Positions 1 to 8,221 are shown, numbered from the stretch's first letter. The stretch is DNA of 64,000 nucleotides from an uncultured Alphaproteobacteria bacterium (GCA_902591485.1 CACJAV010000001.1:80563-144562), one strand, 5' to 3'. Made by a program: numbers and translations. Notes: a model not told the origin generated them from the letters alone.

Positions 1-1
1 G

Positions 2-943
2 TGGTTAATAAAAAAAAATAAACCTAAAATTTTATCTAAAGATATTTATTACAAGAAAAATAATAAAACTGTCCTAGTTAAAACTTTATACTCAGGAATT
101 AGTAAAGGAACAGAAAACCTAGTAGCAAGGGGTAAAGTACATAAAAGTCAGTTTAAGACAATGAGATGTCCATTTCAAGATGGCAACTTTAGTTTTCCAA
201 TCAAATATGGATATATAAACATTGGTGAAATTATTGATGGTCCCGTATCATTAATAGGCAAAAAAATCTTTACACTTTTTCCACATCAGACTGTTTTTGA
301 AATTAGTACTAAAAATATTAATTTGATTAAAAACAAAAACGCAAAGAAATATTTGCTTACAGCTAATATGGAAACTGCAGTTAATATATTTTGGGACTCT
401 CAAGCAAAAAAAAATGATAGAATATTGATTGCAGGGTTAGGGTCAGTAGGTTTATTAACAGCATATTATTTTAAATTGAAGGGTTATAAAAATTTATATG
501 TCTCTGATGTAAATTTATCTAAGAAGAGCATAGCAAAAAAATTAAATCTTAATTTCATTCATTATAATAAAATTAATAATTTAGATTGTATCATCAATAC
601 AACTTCTAATTACGATGTACTAAATAATTCATTTACTAAACTTAACCTTGATGGAAGAATTATTGAAGCATCCTGGTATGGAGAAAAAGTTGGGAAATTA
701 AACTTAGGCAATGAATTTCATTCAAAAAGATTAAGTATTATATCATCTCAAGTATCAAATATTCCACTTCATATGCAAAAAAAACACAATTATAGATCAA
801 GATTAAAGTTAGCTATAAATGCTCTGAATGACAACAAGCTTATGGTACTAATTAATAGTACAAGTAAATTTGAAAATTTAGAAAAAGATTATATCTCTAT
901 ACTAAATGATAAAAATATTATAATTCACGCTATAAAATATTAA
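2..943 (+). CDS. Zinc-type (MDR) dehydrogenase-like protein, 5' partial
   Basis: The frame is open from base 2, so the gene starts outside the window; the first ATG at 161 is internal. Upstream of it the reading is still family-like, with a TLYSGISKGTENL segment typical of the start of medium-chain dehydrogenases. The nucleotide-binding motif AGLGSVG lies near base 430, with an acidic residue (YVSDVN) after the next strand. The classic zinc ligands (GHE, the four-Cys structural lobe) are not visible, so it may be a zinc-free or divergent member. It ends 1 nt before the pterin-synthase-like gene and heads a cluster with glycosyltransferase, methyltransferase, RibD-like and RibA genes, so it probably oxidises or reduces an intermediate of that pathway. 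The substrate is unknown. Confidence 0.75.
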   Translation, partial: WLIKKNKPKILSKDIYYKKNNKTVLVKTLYSGISKGTENLVARGKVHKSQFKTMRCPFQDGNFSFPIKYGYINIGEIIDGPVSLIGKKIFTLFPHQTVFEISTKNINLIKNKNAKKYLLTANMETAVNIFWDSQAKKNDRILIAGLGSVGLLTAYYFKLKGYKNLYVSDVNLSKKSIAKKLNLNFIHYNKINNLDCIINTTSNYDVLNNSFTKLNLDGRIIEASWYGEKVGKLNLGNEFHSKRLSIISSQVSNIPLHMQKKHNYRSRLKLAINALNDNKLMVLINSTSKFENLEKDYISILNDKNIIIHAIKY

Positions 944-944
944 A

Positions 945-1346
945 ATGTACTCAATTACTGTAAGAAACAATATACTTATTGCTCATTCTCTTCCAGGCGA
1001 TGTCTTTGGACCTGCACAGAACATGCATGGAGCCACTTATATCGTTGATGCTGAGTTTTTTTCTGAGAATGTAAATCAATATAATATAATTATGGATTTG
1101 GGGGTTGTGACAAATATTTTAGATGAAGTATTAAAATTTTATAGTTACAAAAATCTAGATGAAGTTGATGAATTCAAAAATATTATTACATCTACTGAAT
1201 TTCTAGCAAAAGATATTTATGATAGAATATGTGCTCGATTGAAAAAAGATTTTAATGAGGATTATCAAACTCTTCATAAATTAAAAATAACTTTAACTGA
1301 ATCAAATGTCGCCTGGGCTTCATTTGAGAAAGAAATTGATAAATAA
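945..1346 (+). CDS. 6-pyruvoyl-tetrahydropterin synthase / QueD-like protein with altered active site
   Basis: A 133-residue protein of the length and layout of the PTPS/QueD T-fold family. Visible family landmarks are IAHSL (His14), MHGATY (His28), IIMDLG (Asp51), TSTEFLA (Glu85) and TESNVAW (Glu119). Compared with canonical members, the nucleophilic Cys four residues before HGH is missing (the stretch reads PAQNMHGA) and the second His of HGH is Ala30, so one zinc ligand and the catalytic Cys are absent. It probably catalyses a different reaction on a pterin-like substrate or binds one. It is packed between a dehydrogenase and a glycosyltransferase. Alphaproteobacterial homologues with the same FGPAQ..HGAT signature exist as far as I recall; I am sure of the fold family and not of the reaction. 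Confidence 0.8.
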   Translation: MYSITVRNNILIAHSLPGDVFGPAQNMHGATYIVDAEFFSENVNQYNIIMDLGVVTNILDEVLKFYSYKNLDEVDEFKNIITSTEFLAKDIYDRICARLKKDFNEDYQTLHKLKITLTESNVAWASFEKEIDK

Positions 1347-2373
1347 ATCTAATAAATTTATTTTTTTTTATCCTGGTAATATTAAGCAAAAAACCGGCGG
1401 ATATATTTATGAAAATAATATTTATGAATATTCAAAAAAAAACAATATCTCTATTCACTTCAATGAATTATCTGACAATTATCCATTTCCATCTAATAAA
1501 GATTTAAAATATTTAAATAATATAATTACAAACTTACATTCAGATAAAATTCTTATCTTTGATGGATTAGTTTTAGAGGGGCTAGCAAAAGAAGAATATA
1601 TTTTTAATAATTTTAAAACTATAGCCCTAATACATCATCCTTTGTATTTAGAATTTCGTGGAAAAAAAAGTGATTATTTTTTAGATATAGCAAATAAAAT
1701 TTACAAAAAAGTTGATTATTTTATTGTTACATCAAGTGATACCAAGAAACTTCTTTCAAAAAAATTTAACATTAATTCTAATATTATTTCCATTGTTGAG
1801 CCTGGTATTGAAGAACTAAAAAAGTATAAAAAAACTCCCAGTAAATCTGTAAAATTACTTACTTGCGGCAGTATAATAGAGAGAAAAAAATATGATTATC
1901 TTATTAATGAAATACAGAAAATAAATAGTATTGAACTTCATATAATTGGAGATACCTCAAGAGAAACAAAGTATAGCGCAAAAATTAAAAAACAAATTAT
2001 TGATAATAAGTTGACTAAAAAAATTATTTTGCATGGTAAAGTTTCTCAAATAAAATTAGAAAAGTTATATTCTCAATGTGACTTTTATATTTCAACAAGC
2101 AAATATGAGGGATTTGGTATGTCTTTAGCAAATGCATCTATATCAAAATTGCCAATAATTTCTTATGAAACTTCAACAATAAAAAAAACTATAGGCAAAT
2201 CTGGTGTTTTATATTTCAATAACTTTAATAAAGGTACCCTTCAAAAATTAATAGTTAACAATTGTTTTAATAAAGAAATCTATAAAAAATTAAAAAAAAG
2301 TATGACTAAAAAAAAATATTTAACAAACAATCAATCAGCAAAACTTTTTATTAAGTCAATAAGTAATGCATAA
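1306..2373 (+). CDS. GT4-family glycosyltransferase
   Basis: GT-B type glycosyltransferase of about 355 residues. The C-terminal donor-binding half is recognisable: LLTCGSIIERKKYDYLI (around 185-200), LHIIGD (211-216) and STSKYEGFGMSL (263-274). In the usual EX7E motif the first Glu (268) is present but the second position is Ala275, so the donor site is atypical. A GGY motif near residue 31 fits the N-terminal glycine-rich loop. The ATG at 1306 gives a 41-nt overlap with the upstream gene; TTG codons at 1324 or 1336 are alternative starts, and no clear Shine-Dalgarno decides. Its place in a pterin-like cluster suggests transfer of a sugar to a small molecule, as in pterin glycosides; this is inference. 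Confidence 0.8.
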   Translation: MSPGLHLRKKLINKSNKFIFFYPGNIKQKTGGYIYENNIYEYSKKNNISIHFNELSDNYPFPSNKDLKYLNNIITNLHSDKILIFDGLVLEGLAKEEYIFNNFKTIALIHHPLYLEFRGKKSDYFLDIANKIYKKVDYFIVTSSDTKKLLSKKFNINSNIISIVEPGIEELKKYKKTPSKSVKLLTCGSIIERKKYDYLINEIQKINSIELHIIGDTSRETKYSAKIKKQIIDNKLTKKIILHGKVSQIKLEKLYSQCDFYISTSKYEGFGMSLANASISKLPIISYETSTIKKTIGKSGVLYFNNFNKGTLQKLIVNNCFNKEIYKKLKKSMTKKKYLTNNQSAKLFIKSISNA

Positions 2374-3160
2374 ATTCGAAAACTCATGGTTATATCAAAG
2401 AGAAAAGATAGATCATTCTTCTAAAAATTTAAAAATAATTGATAAAATTAATAGCACAATAAAAGATTTAGACACTTTAAATGTTTTAGATCTGGGAACT
2501 GGAACAGGTTCAAATTTTAGATTTTTATCAAAAAAAATTAAACATGAAAATCAATTTTGGACATTAATGGATATCTCCAGAAGTTCATTGCGTGAAGCGA
2601 GAAAACATACCATGCTTAATAATAAGATTAAAAAAGTATCTTTAAAACATAATGATATTATTAAAGATATTAAAAAGACTAATTTTAATCAATTTGATCT
2701 CGTTACAGGCTCAGCCTTCTTAGATATTATGCCTCATAAGTGGTTCAAAGATTTTCATAGACTTAATCAAAATACAAAAATAATATATTTTTCTATCAAC
2801 TATGATGGCTATTTTAAATTTCAGCCCCATCATTCATTGGATATTAATATGCTGCAACTATTTAATAATGATCAACAAAGTAAGAAGAATGGTGTAGTTA
2901 AAGCTGTAGGTCCAGACTGCAGTGAGATAATTAAAACTTATTTTTCAAAAACTCATAAAACATTTTTACTAAATTCAAATTGGATTGATATAAAAAATAA
3001 GAAATTCCAATTGATGTTTTTAGACTTTTGTAAAAATGTTATTAATAAAAATAAAAAAAATACATTTGATGAATGGATAGAATTTAAAAAAGAAAAGATA
3101 TTAAATAATAAATCGAAACTTAATGTCTACAACAAAGATTTTTTAGCTATTAAAATCTAA
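2366..3160 (+). CDS. Class I SAM-dependent methyltransferase
   Basis: A 264-residue protein with the class I methyltransferase motif I NVLDLGTGTGSNFRFL (39-54), an acidic residue ending strand 2 (Asp69 in LMDIS) and a motif IV-like segment FDLVTGSAFLDI. It overlaps the glycosyltransferase by 8 nt, so the two are probably translationally coupled, and its 3' end overlaps the convergent RibD-like gene by 18 nt. The substrate cannot be read from sequence; the neighbours point to the product of the same pterin- or pyrimidine-derived pathway. Confidence 0.8.
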   Translation: MHKFENSWLYQREKIDHSSKNLKIIDKINSTIKDLDTLNVLDLGTGTGSNFRFLSKKIKHENQFWTLMDISRSSLREARKHTMLNNKIKKVSLKHNDIIKDIKKTNFNQFDLVTGSAFLDIMPHKWFKDFHRLNQNTKIIYFSINYDGYFKFQPHHSLDINMLQLFNNDQQSKKNGVVKAVGPDCSEIIKTYFSKTHKTFLLNSNWIDIKNKKFQLMFLDFCKNVINKNKKNTFDEWIEFKKEKILNNKSKLNVYNKDFLAIKI

Positions 3161-3979
3161 AGTTGCTATTATTTCTTTTCCAAGTTTAGCAAAATTACTT
3201 TTCCTTCTGATTGCTTTTTTTAAATTGGTTATTGGTTTTAATTTAACACTATTTATTCCAGAGCCAATCAGTGTTGGTGAAATTATAAATTGCATATAGT
3301 TAATTAAATTTTGTTCTATAAAATGTGATAATGTAGTGGGACCACCTTCAATTAATATATATTTCAATGAAGATTTTTTCAGAAATTGATAAACACCTAA
3401 AGTAAAATCTTTTTTTGGTAACTTTACTATTGTAGTATTATTTAAATTTTTTGTCTTATTTGAAGTTGTAAAAACTATATTAGTATTTTTATCTTTAAAA
3501 ATTTTATATTTATTTGTTAATTTTAAGGAGGGATCAATGATTAATCTTGTTGGATTTTGTCCTTTTATTTTTCTAGTTGTTAAAAGAGGATTGTCTTTAA
3601 TAATTGTATTTACTCCAACTAAAACTCCGTCACTAATTGATCTTAAACAATGAAGATATGTAATACTCTCTTTTTCATTAATATAATGGGAATTACCATT
3701 ATTTAATGCAATTTTAGCATCAAGGCTTTGACCTATTTGTCCAATAAAATTTCTATCTTTTTTTCTAATTAACGGGAGTATTATCTCGCAACTTTGTCTT
3801 AATATTGGATCAATTTTTACATTAAATACAATACTATTGTTTTTTATTAGAATATCAGCTTTCCCCTGTTGATTTGTTTGGATGATACCTTTTTTACTTA
3901 TATTCAAAGTTAAGTTGTTCAATTTTCTATTTTTCTTTATAAAATCAAACAATTCTGCAATATTATTAGCCCTGATCAT
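3143..3979 (-). CDS. RibD C-terminal-type reductase (no deaminase domain)
   Basis: The family reduces the ribosyl group of 5-amino-6-ribosylamino-pyrimidinone phosphate with NADPH in riboflavin synthesis. Residues 80-278 show the dihydrofolate-reductase-like fold: GQIGQSLDAKIAL, a DGVLVGVNTIIKDNPLLTTR block (Asn130-Pro131) and ILIEGGPTTL (Glu211-Gly212-Gly213). The zinc deaminase domain with HAE and PCxxxxxxxxC that precedes it in full RibD is absent; in its place is about 80 residues of unrecognised sequence. It is divergent from the GTP cyclohydrolase II gene, with only 34 nt between start codons, so promoters must overlap. It could serve riboflavin synthesis, or act on a related pyrimidine or pterin in this cluster. 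Confidence 0.8.
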   Translation of the reverse strand: MIRANNIAELFDFIKKNRKLNNLTLNISKKGIIQTNQQGKADILIKNNSIVFNVKIDPILRQSCEIILPLIRKKDRNFIGQIGQSLDAKIALNNGNSHYINEKESITYLHCLRSISDGVLVGVNTIIKDNPLLTTRKIKGQNPTRLIIDPSLKLTNKYKIFKDKNTNIVFTTSNKTKNLNNTTIVKLPKKDFTLGVYQFLKKSSLKYILIEGGPTTLSHFIEQNLINYMQFIISPTLIGSGINSVKLKPITNLKKAIRRKSNFAKLGKEIIATLDFNS

Positions 3980-4013
3980 TGGTTTTGTTAAAAATCTTTA
4001 TATATACATTCTC

Positions 4014-5132
4014 ATGAGTTTAAATAAAAATACAGGTATTCTGATAGATAGAGCAATTAACGAGTTAAGAACAGGAAGACCTATAGTCATAAATGAAAGA
4101 AAAAATTTTTGGATTTTCTATAACATAGAGCATGCTAAAAAAAATATAGTAAACCAATTCAATAAAATTCAAGAAAAAGAGTCATTTTTATTGATAACTA
4201 AACAAAAAGCAAAACAGTTAATCTCTAATAAGATAAATACAGATGTGTATTTTAAAGTAAGTCAAAATTTTAATTTAACTAAGTTTCAAGAACTTTTCTT
4301 AAATCCTATTAAAAAATCCAATATATTAAATTTTAAAAAAATTGAATCTGAAAGAAGTAAAAAATTTCATAAATTTGTATTAGAGTTATCAAAAAATGCT
4401 AAGTTAATTCCAGCATTAATATTTAAGAAAATTAATCATAAGGATAAAAAAAATATTGATGATGTATTATATCGGATGGGTTTAATGCAATTTGATTACC
4501 TGGACTTAGCTAATCAAAACCAATATATTTCTGATAGTATTAAGCTTATTTCAAGTGCAAATGTTCCATTACCTTATGTTGAGAATAGCTCTTTTAAAAT
4601 ATTTAAATCTTATATTGGCTCACAACAACATATGGCGATTATTATCAACCCAAAAAAAATTAAAACAACTACTAATCTAAGAATTCATTCTGCTTGCTTC
4701 ACAGGTGATATTTTCCATTCGTTAAAATGTGATTGTGGAGAACAATTAAATAATTCCATTACTTATATGTCAAAAAACAATGGTGGTATAATTCTTTATT
4801 TAGATCAAGAAGGTAGGGGAATTGGACTTGCAAATAAAATGAGAGCTTATTCCCTTCAATCTAAAGGTCTTGATACTGTAGATGCAGATCACAATATTGG
4901 TTTTTTTGAAGATGAAAGAGATTTTAACGTTGCTACTAAAATATTATCAATATTGGGAATTAGGAACGTAAATATTATTACAAATAATCCTTTAAAAATG
5001 TCTGCTATTAAAAAGGGTGGTATTAAAATAAAGAATCAAATAAATACAAAACCTACTATTAATAAATTTAACAAAAATTATTTTAAAACTAGAGTTAAAA
5101 AAACTAGTTATAAACTTAAAATAGCTGTTTAG
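4014..5132 (+). CDS. ribA: GTP cyclohydrolase II with a degenerate N-terminal domain
   Basis: GTP cyclohydrolase II opens GTP to 2,5-diamino-6-ribosylamino-4-pyrimidinone phosphate. In the 372-residue product the C-terminal half has all hallmarks: zinc cysteines 228, 239 and 241 (HSACFTGD, KCDCG), LDQEGRGIGLANK (263-275), DTVDADHNIGF and RDFNVATKIL. The ATG at 4014 is chosen because the longer frame from 3882 only shadows the opposite gene. Residues 1-190 start like a RibB domain (AINELRTGRPIVI) but lack its DEDRENEGDL active-site stretch, so DHBP synthase activity is not expected. Supply of the pyrimidine to the neighbouring RibD-like reductase and PTPS-like protein is the likely role. It may be a second copy dedicated to this cluster. 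Confidence 0.88.
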   Translation: MSLNKNTGILIDRAINELRTGRPIVINERKNFWIFYNIEHAKKNIVNQFNKIQEKESFLLITKQKAKQLISNKINTDVYFKVSQNFNLTKFQELFLNPIKKSNILNFKKIESERSKKFHKFVLELSKNAKLIPALIFKKINHKDKKNIDDVLYRMGLMQFDYLDLANQNQYISDSIKLISSANVPLPYVENSSFKIFKSYIGSQQHMAIIINPKKIKTTTNLRIHSACFTGDIFHSLKCDCGEQLNNSITYMSKNNGGIILYLDQEGRGIGLANKMRAYSLQSKGLDTVDADHNIGFFEDERDFNVATKILSILGIRNVNIITNNPLKMSAIKKGGIKIKNQINTKPTINKFNKNYFKTRVKKTSYKLKIAV

Positions 5133-5149
5133 ATTTTATATTTTTATTA

Positions 5150-5692
5150 ATGAAGAAAATATATTTAATTCGCCATGCTGAGTCAGAAGCAAATGCAGCG
5201 ATGGATTTAGACAATCCTACTTACTATTACGACGCAAAGATAACAGAAAAAGGGGAGGAGCAAGCAATTAAAACTAGAGAAAATCTGAAAAAAATTGAAT
5301 TTGATACTTATATTTGTTCTCCTTTAACTAGAACAATGCAAACATTTTCAATTATCTTTCCAGATAAGAAGCCTTTACTTGAACCTTTAATTAGAGAGCA
5401 GTTGTATCATTCTTGTGATGTTGGAAGGCAGCCTAATATTCTAAAAAAAGAGTTTCCTGAATTTGATTTTTCTAATTTAAATAGATATTGGTGGAATAAT
5501 GATGAACCTATTAATGAAAAAAAAATTGTTAAAGAAAATTTTAATGATATAAAAATTAGACTCGATAAATTTAAATCATGGCTGTATACAAATGATAGTT
5601 CAACCATTGCTTTAGTTAGTCATGGAACTTTTTTGAGTCAAATTACTGGATTTTTTTTAGAAAATTGTGAACATTATATTTGGGAGTATTAA
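5150..5692 (+). CDS. Histidine phosphatase family protein
   Basis: A 180-residue phosphoglycerate-mutase-like phosphatase. The phosphohistidine loop IRHAESEAN is at residues 7-15 (Arg8, His9), followed by CSPLTRTMQT and the second catalytic histidine in VSHGTF (His158). The family hydrolyses phosphomonoesters via a phosphohistidine; the substrate is unknown. It follows the GTP cyclohydrolase gene by 17 nt and abuts the aminopeptidase start, so it may belong to the same transcript and could dephosphorylate a pathway intermediate. That role is inference. Confidence 0.85.
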   Translation: MKKIYLIRHAESEANAAMDLDNPTYYYDAKITEKGEEQAIKTRENLKKIEFDTYICSPLTRTMQTFSIIFPDKKPLLEPLIREQLYHSCDVGRQPNILKKEFPEFDFSNLNRYWWNNDEPINEKKIVKENFNDIKIRLDKFKSWLYTNDSSTIALVSHGTFLSQITGFFLENCEHYIWEY

Positions 5693-6934
5693 GTGAGTAA
5701 ATTTAAAATTAATGAAGATAAAATTGATAAGCTGGCACATCTTGCAGTTAAAAGAGGTGTTGGCTTACAAAAAGGTCAAAATCTTTTAATAACAGCACCA
5801 TTAGAATCTTTACCTTTAGTCAGAAAAATTGCTGAACATGCTTATAAAGAAGGTGCTCATATAGTAACACCACTTTTTACAGACTCAGATATTACTCTTT
5901 CGCGCTTTAAATATGCCCCTGATGAGTCTTTTGATAATTCAACTGACTGGTTATTCAAAGGAATGGGGGAGGCTTTTGATACTAACACTGCTAGAATGGC
6001 AATTGCAGGTGATGATCCTATGCTATTATCTGAAATGGATCCTGACAAGGTTTCACGAGCTAATAAAGCTATGGCAAAAGCTTACAAACCAGCAAGAGAG
6101 AGAATTACAGAATTTAAAATAAATTGGAATATTGTTTCATGGCCTGGAAAAGCATGGGCTAAAAGAGTTTTTCCAGAACTTGATACAGATGAAGCTGTTG
6201 TAAAGTTAGCCGACGCAATTTTTGATGCATCGAGAGCTTCCGTTGATGATCCTATTAAAGCATGGGATGATCACAATGAAAAACTTCGTACAAAAACGAA
6301 TTGGCTTAATGATCAAAATTTTGCTGCCTTACAATACAATGGACCAAATACCAATTTACGAGTAGGTCTTGCAGATGAACATGAGTGGATGGGAGGAGCA
6401 TCTAAGGCTCAAAATAGAATCATTTGTAATCCTAACATTCCATCCGAAGAAGTTTTTACAACTCCCCATGCTCATAAAGTAGATGGAACTGTTGTATCAA
6501 CAAAACCACTTTCGTATCAGGGTACATTAATTGAAAACATTAAAGTTACATTTAAAGAAGGAAAAATTATTGAAGCTAGTGCTAGTAAAGGCGAAGAAGT
6601 CTTACAAAAAGTTCTTAAATCAGATGAAGGTGCAAGCAGAATAGGGGAGGTTGCTCTTGTTCCGCACAGTTCACCAATTTCCCAAAGTGGCATAATTTTT
6701 TATAATACTTTGTTCGATGAAAATGCCGCTTCTCATATCGCTCTTGGTCAATGTTATTCTAAATGTTTTAAAGGAGAATTAGATTTATCACCTGAAGAAA
6801 TATCCAAAAGGGGTGGTAACTCTAGCATGATACACATTGATTGGATGATTGGCTCTAATGAAATTGATGTTGATGGCATAGATCAAAACGGCAATGTTGT
6901 TCCAGTATTCAGAAAAGGTGAATGGGCTAATTAA
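5693..6934 (+). CDS. M29-family aminopeptidase
   Basis: A 413-residue cytoplasmic metallo-aminopeptidase of the AmpS/thermophilic aminopeptidase family (M29). The expected metal and catalytic residues are seen in order: CNPNIPSEEVFTTP, GASRIGEVALVP, ASHIALGQCY and MIHIDWMIGS, which give the two Glu, His, Tyr and His-x-Asp set. The start is GTG at 5693, directly abutting the upstream stop codon. The family removes N-terminal residues from peptides with broad specificity. Its link with the preceding pterin-like genes may be positional only. Confidence 0.9.
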   Translation: MSKFKINEDKIDKLAHLAVKRGVGLQKGQNLLITAPLESLPLVRKIAEHAYKEGAHIVTPLFTDSDITLSRFKYAPDESFDNSTDWLFKGMGEAFDTNTARMAIAGDDPMLLSEMDPDKVSRANKAMAKAYKPARERITEFKINWNIVSWPGKAWAKRVFPELDTDEAVVKLADAIFDASRASVDDPIKAWDDHNEKLRTKTNWLNDQNFAALQYNGPNTNLRVGLADEHEWMGGASKAQNRIICNPNIPSEEVFTTPHAHKVDGTVVSTKPLSYQGTLIENIKVTFKEGKIIEASASKGEEVLQKVLKSDEGASRIGEVALVPHSSPISQSGIIFYNTLFDENAASHIALGQCYSKCFKGELDLSPEEISKRGGNSSMIHIDWMIGSNEIDVDGIDQNGNVVPVFRKGEWAN

Positions 6935-6949
6935 AAATTAATCAAGAAA

Positions 6950-7138
6950 CTAATCTAATTTTATTAAATTTTCTTTATTCATCAATATCGGTCTACCATC
7001 ATGAGCTGTATTTAGAGGATAATATCCATTTTCGTCTTTGGCACATAGTGTTAGCCCTTTTCGTTTTTCTTTGCCTAAATTTACTTCCATTTCTACAATA
7101 ACTAATTTTATTTCTTTTAATTCATTTAAAATTTTCAT
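6950..7138 (-). CDS. Small hypothetical protein (62 aa)
   Basis: No family recognised. The short soluble, highly charged product has a Lys/Glu-rich N-terminal half and ends with a TAHDGRPILMNKENL stretch. A good ribosome site (AAGGAAA about 7 nt before ATG on the minus strand) supports translation. It is convergent with the aminopeptidase gene. Confidence 0.5.
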   Translation of the reverse strand: MKILNELKEIKLVIVEMEVNLGKEKRKGLTLCAKDENGYYPLNTAHDGRPILMNKENLIKLD

Positions 7139-7364
7139 AATTTCCTTTCGATTTTATATATTATAACTACTTAAAAAAATTACTCCTAAAGAGTAATCAA
7201 ATATAAGAATTTTATTCTGATTCATTCTAATTTTTATTAAGTTTTATCCTAGAATTGTAGGATTATTGAGAATATTGTTAATTTTTAACAATTTTAATCT
7301 ATAATAATTTTAAATAGGTTGGTCACTAACCCTATTAAAAAAAAGGCTATAGGAAAGTTTTTTT

Positions 7365-7763
7365 ATGAGAATACTGGCCAAATTAATTGTAACTTTATTT
7401 ACCTTATTTGGAATTATTTTAATTGTTGGTTTTATTTTTAATTTCTCAATTGTTTTTCCATTTACAGTTACTAATGATATTAAAGATGTCCCAGAGTATC
7501 GGTTGCAGGCTGTTCGCTTAGCAGCTGCTGCCACTTTTGCTTATTTTGGTCTTCGTTATTTATTTTTCACAACAACAAAATTATATCCCATTCAGTTTTT
7601 GGGAGTATTTTTGTTCTTTTTGGCAACAATCGGAAGTATAGTTTTTTACAAGTATCAACTTCCTTTACCAGAATATGCAGTGTCATTATTCTGGTTAATA
7701 ACTTCTGTTGTTTTATATCAAGCTGGAAAGCCAGAATTCAGAAGTTACTTTAAAAGAAAATAA
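7365..7763 (+). CDS. Membrane protein of unknown function, four predicted TM helices
   Basis: A 132-residue hydrophobic protein with helices at roughly residues 5-30, 50-68, 75-93 and 105-120 and a basic C-terminus (SYFKRK). An AGGAAAG ribosome site precedes the ATG. No catalytic motif or family was recognised. It is followed by another small membrane protein gene in the same direction. Confidence 0.65.
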   Translation: MRILAKLIVTLFTLFGIILIVGFIFNFSIVFPFTVTNDIKDVPEYRLQAVRLAAAATFAYFGLRYLFFTTTKLYPIQFLGVFLFFLATIGSIVFYKYQLPLPEYAVSLFWLITSVVLYQAGKPEFRSYFKRK

Positions 7764-7800
7764 ATAAAATTTTTTTTTTAGTATAAAATAATTTCATATT

Positions 7801-7980
7801 ATGAATAATTTACAATTGTATATATATTTTATTGGTATTATATTTTTCTTTATAGGCGTTTATTTTTATTATCAAAAAAGAAAAAATGAAATTAATGAAA
7901 AGCAAAAACTGTTTAGAAATAGGGCAATGTATTTTTTTTTAACCATTTCTTTATTATGTGTTGTGTATTCATGGATATAA
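7801..7980 (+). CDS. Small two-TM membrane protein (59 aa)
   Basis: The ATG-to-TAA frame encodes 59 residues with two hydrophobic helices (about 5-23 and 43-58) separated by a basic loop (QKRKNEINEKQK), typical of a small integral membrane protein. It lies 37 nt after the preceding membrane protein gene. No family recognised. Support is the clean hydropathy pattern and position; no strong ribosome site is seen. Confidence 0.5.
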   Translation: MNNLQLYIYFIGIIFFFIGVYFYYQKRKNEINEKQKLFRNRAMYFFLTISLLCVVYSWI

Positions 7981-7991
7981 AATTAAAATTA

Positions 7992-8015
7992 GTTCGAATC
8001 ATGCCGGGCACGCCA
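7992..8015 (+). tRNA. tRNA 3'-end remnant (partial, likely att-type scar)
   Basis: These 24 bases read as the end of a tRNA: T-loop TTCGAAT (7993-7999), T-stem 3' strand CATGC, acceptor 3' strand CGGGCAC (8005-8011), discriminator G and encoded CCA (8013-8015). The sequence upstream does not supply the 5' half of the T-stem (ATTAG instead of GCATG), so no functional tRNA is present. The acceptor strand would fit a tRNA-Arg-like gene, but that assignment is tentative. Such fragments are left where integrating elements recombine into tRNA 3' ends. Confidence 0.6.
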
Positions 8016-8051
8016 AATGCAATAATTATATAATAATATTCCTTAAATAAG

Positions 8052-8064
8052 ACACAATTAAACC
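8052..8064 (+). repeat. Repeated upstream motif ACACAATTAAACC, copy A
   Basis: This 13-mer recurs nearly unchanged at 8942-8954 and 42793-42805; the flanks are also similar (CTTAAAT upstream here and in the third copy). Here and in the third copy it sits exactly 48 nt before the GTGGCACTG of the long inverted-repeat element. It may be a transcription-factor site; a TATTAT hexamer lies about 8 nt upstream of GTGGCAC. Confidence 0.45.
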
Positions 8065-8099
8065 CTTTGTATGACAAAATTGATAACTATTATCATTTT

Positions 8100-8189
8100 G
8101 TGGCACTGATAGATAAAATAGTTCTTTTATTTTGCACTATACTTGTTGTTAATTTGCTCCTAGTTGGTGCCACATTTTATTTTATTTGA
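8100..8189 (+). CDS. 29-residue single-TM peptide within GTGGCAC/GTGCCAC element, copy 1
   Basis: The GTG-start frame encodes a hydrophobic peptide beginning VALIDKIVLL and ending LLVGATFYFI. It aligns without gaps over its whole length, including the stop position, with the peptide at 9620-9709: Val-Ala-Leu, Ile-Val, Asn18, Leu-Leu, Gly-Ala-Thr and Phe are shared, and most other changes swap one hydrophobic residue for another. The ends form an 8-bp inverted repeat (TGTGGCAC...GTGCCACA) that at both loci coincides with the VAL and GAT codons. No clear Shine-Dalgarno precedes GTG, so translation is inferred from conservation. Alternatively the element is a structured RNA. Confidence 0.45.
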   Translation: MALIDKIVLLFCTILVVNLLLVGATFYFI

Positions 8190-8221
8190 TTTTTTTTAAT
8201 TAACTTCTAAATTTAAATTAA

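Noticed and set aside
3882..4013. Longer N-terminal extension of the GTP cyclohydrolase gene
   Set aside because: It lies antisense to the RibD-like start, encodes a hydrophobic low-complexity stretch and lacks family similarity; ATG at 4014 begins the real domain.
7139..7364. Possible gene in the 226-nt gap
   Set aside because: No frame with start, stop and ribosome site; only AT-rich sequence with possible promoter elements.
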